NCBI GenBank assembly: GCA_002453315.1
Contig: DKGO01000013.1
Location: 1-7,131 of the forward strand
Source: Caryophanales bacterium UBA6768
Lineage (GTDB): Bacteria > Bacillota > Bacilli > Bacillales_D > Amphibacillaceae
Length of the DNA stretch: 7,131 bases
Reading direction: 5' to 3'
The notes below the pieces were generated by a model. It worked only from the letters and a program-made list of their open reading frames with translations. It had not been told where the DNA came from and searched no databases. Of the stretch, positions 1 through 5,241 are shown piece by piece. Position numbers and translations under genes: made by a program. Numbering within the stretch: position 1 is the first letter of the stretch; each line of letters starts with the position of its first letter.

Positions 1-38
1 GGTACTAGGTGCCAGGGGTTCGAATCCTCTCGGGCGCG
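1..38 (+). tRNA. 3' half of a tRNA gene (probable tRNA-Arg), cut by the window edge
   Basis: The bases fit standard tRNA numbering from position 36 to 73 with no gap. They give the end of the anticodon loop (G36, G37, T38), the 3' anticodon strand ACTAG, a 5-nt variable loop GTGCC, the T stem AGGGG/CCTCT around loop TTCGAAT, the acceptor strand CGGGCGC and discriminator G. CCA is not encoded; TT follows, then a T-run. The acceptor and T arm closely resemble Bacillus tRNA-Arg, and G36-G37 suits an NCG anticodon, but the anticodon itself lies outside the window, so the Arg call is inference. The 5' half should lie just upstream; if it does not, this too is only a duplicated attachment fragment. 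Confidence 0.72.
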
Positions 39-40
39 TT
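1..40 (+). repeat. Direct repeat, left copy (putative attL core within the tRNA 3' end)
   Basis: Identical over 40 bases to 2102-2141. The true left limit cannot be seen because the window begins at the first base of the match. Downstream sequences diverge at once after the shared GCGCGTT: the left copy continues with CTTTTT and the right copy with AAATAA. Confidence 0.85.
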
Positions 41-161
41 CTTTTTAAATGTATATGTGACAAGGATTACAGATATTTGTAATTTTCCCCACATTTATAT
101 TTTTATCAAAATTTCTAACCAAACTTCTAACGTTTAAAAACCACGTTTTTTAACAACAACA

Positions 162-308
162 TTATTTGAATCGTTTGAGTGTTTGTTTTTGTTTCTCCAT
201 TACTTTCATCATTTCCATATAATGATTTTCCAATGCCTCTTGCCACCATTTCCTGTATGCTAGGAATTTATACACGGGTAACAAAGCACCTTCAATTAAA
301 TTTGGAAA
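162..308 (-). pseudogene. Possible C-terminal remnant of an unidentified protein
   Basis: A 48-codon open frame closed by TAA at 162-164 and limited upstream by TGA at 309-311. It has no start codon or ribosome site at its head. The translation is rich in aromatic and charged residues: FPNLIEGALLPVYKFLAYRK, then a Met/Lys/Gln-rich helix ending TLKRFK. This reads like the tail of a real protein rather than random AT-rich DNA. I do not recognise the family. Its position next to the tRNA repeat is where an element's mobility gene often sits, but no tyrosine-recombinase motif is visible, so that link is not claimed. Confidence 0.35.
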
Positions 309-312
309 TCAG

Positions 313-432
313 ATGATAATAAAATCATCTGCACAGAGCAATAGAGAGGTGAATGTCAAAATAACGGCTTGGTACAAAGGTGAATTATTTACAATTCAGC
401 AGGGATCAGCAAATGATGTGTTGAATAAATAA
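313..432 (+). pseudogene. Short orphan reading frame, possible gene remnant
   Basis: From ATG 313 to TAA 430-432 the frame encodes 39 residues ending VKITAWYKGELFTIQQGSAN and DVLNK, which looks like the end of a beta-rich protein. There is no convincing ribosome site before ATG 313, and the head overlaps an 8-bp inverted repeat (CAGATGAT at 310-317, ATCATCTG at 324-331). The bidirectional terminator at 479-505 follows within 50 bases, as expected at the natural end of a gene. The family is not recognised. It abuts the minus-strand remnant ending at 308, so a deletion junction near 309-312 is plausible. Confidence 0.33.
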
Positions 433-478
433 TTATACGGTGGCTTAAAAAGTCTGTTTTTAAAAATTAAAATAAAAA

Positions 479-505
479 GAAGGCAGATTTTCCTGCCTTC
501 CTTTT
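479..505. terminator. Bidirectional intrinsic terminator
   Basis: Perfect 8-bp stem GAAGGCAG (479-486) and CTGCCTTC (493-500) with a 6-nt loop. On the plus strand it is followed by CTTTTG. On the minus strand it is followed by TTTTTATTTT, the stronger tail. It can end transcription from the DUF3825 gene (minus strand) and from the small plus-strand remnant before it. The gap 506-653 shows only AT-rich DNA with a loose 7-bp inverted repeat (ATGGAGG 560-566, CCTCCAT 590-596). Confidence 0.75.
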
Positions 506-653
506 GTTAATAAATTGTCGTGAATATAAAAAACACTCATGTAAATTGCTGTGTTAATTATGGAGGTTAAAATATAATTTTCGTGAGTTCCTCCATGTAT
601 GGAACAGTATACTCCCATATAATTTAAAAGTAAAGTATTTTATATTACTATAA

Positions 654-1484
654 TTAATTCTTATCTGAAATCAACAACCAATTACTCTCGGGTCGATTGA
701 TTAATCTTGCACAGTTATACGCCATATCCATTGTTAAAACTGTGTTAGCTATATATCTTTCTCCAACTCTTTCAACGGCAATAACAACGGTTTTTGTACC
801 GAATACTTTAACTGGTATTAAAAACATAATTTTCTCACGATAAAATTGTGGAACTGGGATCCTATTATTTCTTTTTATTTTCTTAATTGTATAATCCAAA
901 AAACCTTCAAAAACTATTCTTGCGATACTTTTATCCAATGTTTTTAATTCTTCCGGTAACCTATTGTAATTATCATCATAAAAATGGTCAAAATTTAATG
1001 ATATCTCAACATTCGGATCAAAGTACAACTCGTTATAATCATCAAAATATGTAGCTATATCTGGCCTTTCAAGTGAGAGGTTAATAAATTTACGTTCATT
1101 TTCAGCATAAAATGTTTTAAAGTGCCAATAATTTGAAGTGGGGTCACTTTCATCGTAGTTATTTGACCTTTCAAAAACCCCAAGTATTTCATCTCCTTGT
1201 TTATTCATTAACCCGGTATTAAAAACGCTCATTGTTTCATCTTCATTGATAAATATTTTGTTTTGTTTAAAAACCCTATCAAATGTGTGGATTATATAAT
1301 AAAAAATTACGGAAAAAGATTCCGAATTTGGTCGTTCATAATACCATTTTTCATCATCCGCTATAGTCGTTAAATATAAAAGTTTTTTATTAAACATTTC
1401 CCTACTGCCTAGACTTGAATATCTTTTAAGTAAATTTAAACTCTCTTTGTTGTTTAGATATTTATAACAATCAATTGTTATCAT
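654..1484 (-). CDS. DUF3825-type protein, function unknown (element cargo)
   Basis: Encodes 276 residues, with no signal peptide or membrane segment, so probably cytoplasmic. The protein matches the DUF3825 family as I remember it: VFNTGL at 87-92, the acidic YFDPNVEISLNFDH at 154-167, VPQFY at 211-215, and the C-terminal hallmark TVLTMDMAYNCARLINRP at 248-265 followed by W269-L270. In this family the domain is often joined to RNA-binding-type domains. Here it stands alone after a short N-terminal region, so the biochemical role is open. The start ATG is preceded by AGGGGAAGTGAT (complement of 1491-1502), a moderate ribosome site. A promoter lies at 1578-1606 and a terminator at 479-505, giving a self-contained transcription unit. 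It is the only intact gene between the tRNA repeats, so it is the likely cargo. Assignment rests on remembered motifs, without a database search. Confidence 0.85.
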   Translation of the reverse strand: MITIDCYKYLNNKESLNLLKRYSSLGSREMFNKKLLYLTTIADDEKWYYERPNSESFSVIFYYIIHTFDRVFKQNKIFINEDETMSVFNTGLMNKQGDEILGVFERSNNYDESDPTSNYWHFKTFYAENERKFINLSLERPDIATYFDDYNELYFDPNVEISLNFDHFYDDNYNRLPEELKTLDKSIARIVFEGFLDYTIKKIKRNNRIPVPQFYREKIMFLIPVKVFGTKTVVIAVERVGERYIANTVLTMDMAYNCARLINRPESNWLLISDKN

Positions 1485-1577
1485 TTTCTTATCACTTCCC
1501 CTAACTATGATAATAATAAACTATTTTATGCCGGATAATACTATGTTTAAAATTAATACATCACGTTACTCTAGTCT

Positions 1578-1606
1578 ATTATACTATGAATTTGTTATAA
1601 ATTGAA
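1578..1606 (-). promoter_or_regulatory. Probable promoter of the DUF3825 gene
   Basis: Read on the minus strand: -35 TTCAAT (1601-1606), a 17-bp spacer, and a perfect -10 TATAAT (1578-1583). Transcription would begin near 1571 and leave a leader of about 87 bases before the ATG at 1484. The -35 is weak (3 of 6 consensus bases). Confidence 0.55.
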
Positions 1607-1692
1607 TAAAATTGTAATATATTGTAATAAACATATATTAATTTTCATGCTTCTTCATACTTAATCTAGCCTACCTAACGGGATGGGCCCAA

Positions 1693-1880
1693 TCAGTTCT
1701 TTATACTGAAAATAATTTCAAAACATGATTCAACTTTATGTTCCTTATTTTTGATTTTACCAGCTGTATAATCACTTAATGTATTTTGTGTCTGTTTCTT
1801 TTTCTTATTTTATAATTAGTTTCTTTAATATCAGCCAATTTCAACTTAGTTTCTTGTTGTCTAGTTACACTATTGATGTC
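1693..1880 (-). pseudogene. Frameshifted remnant of an unidentified gene
   Basis: Two overlapping minus-strand frames read as parts of one protein. The upstream part (from 1880, after a TGA at 1881-1883) contains RQQETKLKLADIKETNYKI and soon runs into a stop. The downstream part, in another frame, contains QTQNTLSDYTAGKIKNKEHK and a tail ending FEIIFSIKN with TGA at 1693-1695. A single-base shift in the A-rich stretch near 1800 would join them. No start codon or ribosome site heads it. The family is not recognised. It lies upstream of the DUF3825 gene in the same direction and may once have been part of the same element. Confidence 0.4.
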
Positions 1881-2101
1881 TCAATATAGTAATATAGTAT
1901 ACACCTAGGTACATTAATCGACATTTATATAATAATATAATAATCTCTTATAATTACCTTGATAACTCCCTAAATATTACTTTTGGAAAATGTTTTAACG
2001 GATATCATATTTCATTGAAATCGACTAAATCCCTTAACATATCATTTCACTTTAAACGTATAGTTTGATACAATTTGAAAAGAATTGGCATGACCTTAAT
2101 T
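1881..2101. other. AT-rich noncoding end of the element
   Basis: No reading frame, RNA gene or strong repeat is visible here apart from the outward promoter at 2046-2074. The base immediately left of the right repeat copy is not tRNA 5' sequence, which shows that the right copy is a fragment rather than a second tRNA gene. Stretches 1485-1577 and 1607-1692 are likewise AT-rich and show only the leader and upstream DNA of the DUF3825 promoter. Confidence 0.5.
2046..2074 (+). promoter_or_regulatory. Outward-facing promoter at the element's right end
   Basis: -35 TTCACT (2046-2051, 4 of 6 consensus bases), a 17-bp spacer, and -10 TACAAT (2069-2074, 5 of 6) preceded by TGA, giving the TGn extended -10 form. 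Transcription would start near 2081, cross the tRNA fragment at 2102-2139 and reach the HAD gene at 2203. A lone TTGACA at 2166-2171 has no -10 at proper distance, so this upstream site is the better candidate for driving the HAD gene. Confidence 0.45.
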
Positions 2102-2141
2102 GGTACTAGGTGCCAGGGGTTCGAATCCTCTCGGGCGCGTT
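2102..2141 (+). repeat. Direct repeat, right copy (truncated tRNA 3' end, putative attR core)
   Basis: Exact duplicate of 1-40, carrying tRNA positions 36-73 plus TT. No tRNA 5' half precedes it, so it cannot encode a functional tRNA. It marks the right boundary of the inserted DNA, 61 bases before the HAD gene start. Confidence 0.85.
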
Positions 2142-2202
2142 AAATAAAAATTTATTGGAATAAAATTGACATAAATTATCTAGGAAGCAAAGGAGGATGA
2201 TG

Positions 2203-2994
2203 ATGCTACGAGCGATAATGTTTGATTTAGACGATACGTTACTTTGGGATGAAAAAAGTGTCTCAGAAGCCTTTAAGGCAACATGCGATATCGCAGTTGA
2301 GCATTATAATATTGACCCCCTGCAGCTAGAAGAAAGTGTCAGGAGTGCAGCGAAAGAATTATATGAATCTTATGAAACGCATGATTTTACTAAAAAAATT
2401 GGTACAGGACCTTTTGAGGCTTTTTGGGCAACATATGATGATGAAGGAGAAGGTTTTTCTGAACTAAAAAAAATCGTCAATGAATATCGGATTGACTCAT
2501 GGAATAAAGGTTTACAAGATTTAGATATCGAAAATAAATCACTGGCGATAACATTAGCCGAAGCATTTCCTGAAGAAAGAAAAAAGCATGTGTATTTATA
2601 CGAAGAAACGATTGAAGTGTTAGAAAAACTAAAAGGTCACTATCAGTTACTTATGATAACAAATGGCTCGCCGAGCCTTCAACAATTAAAATTATCTATG
2701 TCACCTGAATTAGCACCATTCTTTGATTATATCGTAATTTCAGGCGATGTTGGTATTGGTAAACCAGATATGATTATATTTGAACAGGCGCTTCAGTTAT
2801 TAAAGGTTGATAAAAGTGAAGCAATTATAATAGGTGATAATCCAAATACTGACATTTTAGGAGCATTAAAAATAGGGATGGATTCCATTTGGATTAACCA
2901 TCACGATAAAAAACTAATTGATATTACCCCGACATATGAAGTGAAACGATTGCGGGAAATTTTACCAATCATCGATTCATTGTCAAAAGAATAA
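2203..2994 (+). CDS. HAD-family hydrolase (probable small-molecule phosphatase)
   Basis: Encodes 263 residues of a cytosolic haloacid dehalogenase superfamily enzyme, expected to hydrolyse a small phosphorylated metabolite through a phospho-aspartate intermediate with Mg2+. All four motifs are present: FDLDDT with nucleophile D8 and acid D10, MITNGS with T153, the lysine K187 in GKPD, and GDNPNTD with D212 and D217. The roughly 130-residue helical insert after motif I is a C1-type cap, placing it in subfamily I. It resembles Bacillus YsaA-type proteins, but the substrate cannot be read from the sequence. Three ATG codons stand in tandem at 2197, 2200 and 2203. The AGGAGG at 2191-2196 touches the first and lies 6 bases from the third, so 2203 is chosen. 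Its promoter may lie inside the neighbouring element (2046-2074). A terminator follows at 3068. Confidence 0.93.
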   Translation: MLRAIMFDLDDTLLWDEKSVSEAFKATCDIAVEHYNIDPLQLEESVRSAAKELYESYETHDFTKKIGTGPFEAFWATYDDEGEGFSELKKIVNEYRIDSWNKGLQDLDIENKSLAITLAEAFPEERKKHVYLYEETIEVLEKLKGHYQLLMITNGSPSLQQLKLSMSPELAPFFDYIVISGDVGIGKPDMIIFEQALQLLKVDKSEAIIIGDNPNTDILGALKIGMDSIWINHHDKKLIDITPTYEVKRLREILPIIDSLSKE

Positions 2995-3067
2995 CATGCC
3001 ATTAAACATAATTTGAATTTTGAACATAAAAGTAACTATATAAAAAAGGATATACATACAAGGAAAG

Positions 3068-3090
3068 CCCCATTTTAATGGGGTTTCTTC
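3068..3090 (+). terminator. Intrinsic terminator of the HAD gene
   Basis: CCCCAT (3068-3073), loop TTTA, ATGGGG (3078-3083), extended by AAA/TTT around a bulged G, then TTTCTTC. It lies 73 bases after the HAD stop codon. The ATG at 3078 is part of this hairpin, which argues against its use as a start codon for the SMR gene downstream. Confidence 0.65.
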
Positions 3091-3104
3091 ATACAATCAA
3101 TAAG

Positions 3105-3110
3105 TATAAT
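3105..3110 (+). promoter_or_regulatory. Putative -10 element for the SMR gene pair
   Basis: A perfect TATAAT placed between the HAD terminator and the SMR ribosome site. No good -35 lies 17 bases upstream; TTTCTT at 3084-3089 gives only a 15-base spacer. Position and the perfect hexamer are the only support. No guanidine-I (ykkC) riboswitch sequence is recognisable in 2995-3155. Confidence 0.35.
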
Positions 3111-3155
3111 ATTTCGTTCACTAACCGATTCAATCACTTTCAAGGAGGAAATTCA

Positions 3156-3488
3156 TTGGGCTGGACATATGTTTTTTTAGCAGCATTTGTCGAAATATTT
3201 TGGGTACTTGGCTTAAAATATTCAACCAATTTACTCATGTGGTCGGGGACAACCGTCGCCATTATTTTCAGTTTTTATTTCATTATTAAAGCATGTGAAG
3301 TACTACCCTCTGGGACAGTTTATGCAACATTTACGGGAAGTGGGGCAGCAGCGATTGCAACGATTGATTTTTTATGGTTAGGAGCCGAGTTCACAATCGG
3401 AAAGGCAATCTTTATTAGCTTAATCATTATCGGTGTTGTAGGGGTTCAACTAACGACAGTTCCGAAAAAGAATGGGGAAGAATCTTAA
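3156..3488 (+). CDS. ykkC: SMR-family efflux transporter subunit, YkkC-like
   Basis: Encodes 110 residues with four hydrophobic segments, typical of small multidrug resistance proteins that use the proton gradient to export small cations. The membrane-embedded glutamate of helix 1 is E13 (AAFVE). GLKY, WSGT, IIFSFY and LPSGTVYATFTGSG follow in the order seen in Bacillus YkkC, including F in place of the usual W of the YAxW motif. The start is a TTG at 3156: AAGGAGG at 3142-3148 lies 7 bases before it, and the protein then begins with the family's normal N-terminus. A longer in-frame reading from ATG 3078 adds 26 polar residues, has no ribosome site and overlaps a terminator stem. The stop codon shares a base with the next start (TAATG), so the two subunits are translationally coupled and probably act as a heteromer. 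Substrate is not proven; guanidinium-type cations are a family-based possibility. Confidence 0.9.
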   Translation: MGWTYVFLAAFVEIFWVLGLKYSTNLLMWSGTTVAIIFSFYFIIKACEVLPSGTVYATFTGSGAAAIATIDFLWLGAEFTIGKAIFISLIIIGVVGVQLTTVPKKNGEES

Positions 3489-3802
3489 TGGCATGGTTTT
3501 ACTTAATCATAGCAAGCCTAGGAGAAATATTTGGAGTAGCAAGTATTAATTTATTTTTACAGAAAAAAAGTTTCCCTAGGATACTTCTCGTTATCATGAC
3601 GTTTACATTTGGCTTCATCTTTTTAGCAATGGCGATGAAAGTCATCCCATTGGGAACAGCCTACGCTATATGGACTGGATTAGGAGCCACAGGGGCGGTA
3701 CTATTCGGTATTTTATTTTTTAAGGAATCGGCCAGTGTGTGGCGTTTGCTTTTTATTAGTTGCATCATAAGTGGGGCCGTAGGATTGAAGTTCGTTAGTT
3801 AA
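3488..3802 (+). CDS. ykkD: SMR-family efflux transporter subunit, YkkD-like
   Basis: Encodes 104 residues, the usual SMR length, with four transmembrane helices. The essential glutamate is E13 (IIASLGE). The helix 3 signature GTAYAIWTGLGATGAVLFG and the following FFKES match the second member of paired SMR systems such as YkkD. The C-terminus ends in a helix (ISGAVGLKFVS) with almost no tail. It starts on the overlapping TAATG with the preceding gene and has little ribosome site of its own, consistent with coupled translation and equal production of the two halves. No clear terminator follows. A short hairpin AGGAC/GTCCT at 3846-3858 has no T-run, so transcripts may continue into the repeat array. 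Confidence 0.9.
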   Translation: MAWFYLIIASLGEIFGVASINLFLQKKSFPRILLVIMTFTFGFIFLAMAMKVIPLGTAYAIWTGLGATGAVLFGILFFKESASVWRLLFISCIISGAVGLKFVS

Positions 3803-3863
3803 TAAGGAGTTTATTTATCAGAGGTTGTATTTCTCGTAATTTTAAAGGACATGGTCCTGTTGT

Positions 3864-4495
3864 AGTAATCATCTGTCGATTTTATCGAAAATTATTGCAT
3901 CAAGAAGATTGTTGGGGGTAACCAATTGTTGTATTTAGTGGAAACTGTTACATCAAGAAGGTGGTTGAGGTAACCAATTGTCGATTTTGTCGAAAACTGT
4001 TGCATCAAGAAGTCGTTGAGGTAACCATTTGTTGTATTTAGTGGAAACTGTTACACCAAGAAGATCGTTGAGGTAACCAATTGTTGTATTTCAGTGGAAA
4101 CTGTTACATCAAGAAGGTGGTTGAGGTAACCATTTGTTGTTTTTGGTGAAAACTATTACATCAAGAAGTCGTTGAGGTAACCATTTATCGATTTTATCGA
4201 AAACTGTTACATCAAGAAGGTCGTTGAGGTAACCATTTGTTGGATTTATCGAAAACTATTACATCAAGAAGGTCGTTGAGGTAACCATTTGTTGTTTTTG
4301 GTGAAAACTATTGCATCAAGAAGGTCGTTGAGGTAACCATTTGTTGTATTTAGTGAAAACTGTTACATCAAGAAGGTCGTTGAGGTAACCAATTGTCGAT
4401 TTTGACGAAAACTGTTGCGTTAAGAGAACGGTTGAGGTAACCATTTGCCAATTTTGTCGAAAACTGTTGCATAAAGAAGACCTTTATAGGTAACC
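3864..4495. repeat. Tandem array of 12 noncoding ~52-bp hairpin repeats
   Basis: The heptamer GGTAACC recurs at 3917, 3969, 4020, 4072, 4125, 4176, 4228, 4280, 4332, 4384, 4436 and 4489, a spacing of 51-53. A degenerate first unit starts near 3864. Each unit carries, in order, GGTAACC, ATTTG or AATTG, a variable centre, AACTGTTAC (or GTTGC), ATCAAGAAG and GTCGTTGA. The centres fall into classes: TTGTATTTAGTG (such as 3917, 4020, 4072, 4332), TCGATTTTRTCG (such as 3969, 4176), TTGTTTTTGGTG (4125, 4280) and mixed. Arms GTTAC-A-TCAA and TTGA-G-GTAAC can pair across an 8-nt loop, the second arm running into the next unit. The unit length is not a multiple of three and no long frame crosses it, so it is noncoding. 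The right flank adds AGGTAA/TTACCT (4488-4493, 4506-4511). Function is unknown. Confidence 0.92.
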
Positions 4496-4563
4496 TTTTC
4501 AAGTATTACCTAATTCCACACCCCCCAAGCTAGTCATTCAATACCATTTATTAGCCATAACTG

Positions 4564-4594
4564 AAAAAAGGAATTGCCGCTGTCGACAATTTCC
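4564..4594 (-). terminator. Intrinsic terminator downstream of aroK
   Basis: On the minus strand, GGAAATTGTCG pairs with CGGCAATTCC around loop ACAG with one bulged A (about 10 pairs including one T-G), and a run of TTTTTT follows directly. It lies 25 bases past the aroK stop codon. It also shields the repeat array from aroK transcripts. Confidence 0.75.
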
Positions 4595-4619
4595 GCAATC
4601 TAGGAGGTCCCGAATAATT

Positions 4620-5165
4620 TTAATCATACAATTCCCAAGCTAATTTTAACGAATCAATGATATATTCTGCGATTTCCTCCACGTTAGCATTGTCCGTAAT
4701 TAAACTAGAATTATGCTCTTTATACATACTTTTCCGTTCATTAAAAAGATCTTCAATATCCTCAATCGGTTTATTTTGTAAAATAGGACGACTATCAACG
4801 AGCATGTGTAACCGATCCTTCCATGAATCCCAAGAAATATCTAAATAAAATACGATATTATTGGCCAAACATTTTTCCCGTATTTCTTTCTGCAAAAAAG
4901 ACCCACCACCTAAAGCGATAATTTTAAGAGGCTGTTCGCTATATTTAAAGATATATTCTTTTTCCTTTTTACGAAAAGTAGCTTCACCAAATTTTTCAAA
5001 AATTTCAGTCGTTGTCATGCCAAATTCTTTTTCAATTTCTTGGTCGATATCGACGAAATCTCGATACAATTTTTTGGCAACAAGTTGAGCAACGGTTGTT
5101 TTCCCAACCCCCATAAAGCCAATAAAAACAATACTTTTTTCGCGTAATGAAACGTTAACTACCAT
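4620..5165 (-). CDS. aroK: Shikimate kinase
   Basis: Encodes 181 residues of the cytosolic P-loop enzyme that uses ATP to phosphorylate shikimate at the 3-hydroxyl in the chorismate pathway for aromatic amino acids. Counted from the chosen start, the Walker A is GFMGVGKTT (16-24), the shikimate-binding aspartate lies in DID (39-41), the arginine in GEATFR (60-65), the GGG loop at 86-88, and the lid arginine in SRPIL (125-129). Length and order match Bacillus AroK. Two starts are possible. ATG at 5180 has no ribosome site and stands close to a terminator hairpin. ATG at 5165 is preceded by AAGGTGA at proper distance and gives an N-terminus closer to the family, so it is preferred. The gene is set off by terminators on both sides and appears monocistronic, but no clear promoter is visible. 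Confidence 0.95.
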   Translation of the reverse strand: MVVNVSLREKSIVFIGFMGVGKTTVAQLVAKKLYRDFVDIDQEIEKEFGMTTTEIFEKFGEATFRKKEKEYIFKYSEQPLKIIALGGGSFLQKEIREKCLANNIVFYLDISWDSWKDRLHMLVDSRPILQNKPIEDIEDLFNERKSMYKEHNSSLITDNANVEEIAEYIIDSLKLAWELYD

Positions 5166-5191
5166 ATTTTTCACCTTCATTATTTCAAAGA

Positions 5192-5216
5192 AAGCCCGCC
5201 ATCGTATGACGGGCTT
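5192..5216 (-). terminator. Intrinsic terminator after the oxidoreductase operon
   Basis: AAGCCCG/CGGGCTT (7 pairs), one mismatch, then CAT/ATG, with a 3-nt loop; on the minus strand TTTCTTTG follows. It sits 25 bases after the FAD-protein stop and only about 12 bases before the first possible aroK ATG, so aroK needs its own promoter or read-through. Confidence 0.65.
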
Positions 5217-5241
5217 CTCTCCATTTTAAAATATCCCTTAT

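Larger units (their letters stand above)
1..2141. mobile_element. Small integrated element (about 2.1 kb) bounded by tRNA 3'-end direct repeats
   Basis: A perfect 40-bp repeat at 1-40 and 2102-2141 starts in the tRNA anticodon loop and runs just past the discriminator base. That is the usual extent of attachment cores left by tyrosine recombinases that target tRNA genes. Between the copies lies AT-rich DNA with one intact gene (DUF3825 type, 654-1484, minus strand) and several short decayed reading frames. No integrase, excisionase or replication gene is visible. The element is therefore either a residue of a larger island, a satellite mobilised in trans, or the distal member of a tandem array whose other members lie left of the window. 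Confidence 0.65.

Noticed and set aside
1..13. GGTAC-TAG-GTGCC read as the long variable arm of a tRNA-Ser or tRNA-Leu
   Set aside because: The bases fit a normal short-variable-loop tRNA from position 36 to 73 with no gap, and the acceptor CGGGCGC-G resembles tRNA-Arg.
66..86. ATTACA/TGTAAT hairpin followed by T residues as the tRNA terminator
   Set aside because: Only a 6-bp AT-rich stem with a short tail; too weak to call.
1901..1912. CACCTAGGTAC, resembling an inverted piece of the attachment repeat, as a recombinase arm site
   Set aside because: The match is short and imperfect, centred on the palindrome CCTAGG, and there is no second copy.
3078..3155. 26-residue N-terminal extension of the first SMR protein
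   Set aside because: No ribosome site, start codon inside a terminator stem, and no similarity to SMR N-termini.
3864..4495. CRISPR array
   Set aside because: The whole unit is repeated, including the variable centre, which falls into a few recurring classes. There are no unique spacers and no cas genes.
4657..5088. Two plus-strand reading frames (4657-4848 and 4861-5088) opposite aroK
   Set aside because: Both are antisense shadows of a clear shikimate kinase gene and have no ribosome site or recognisable motif.
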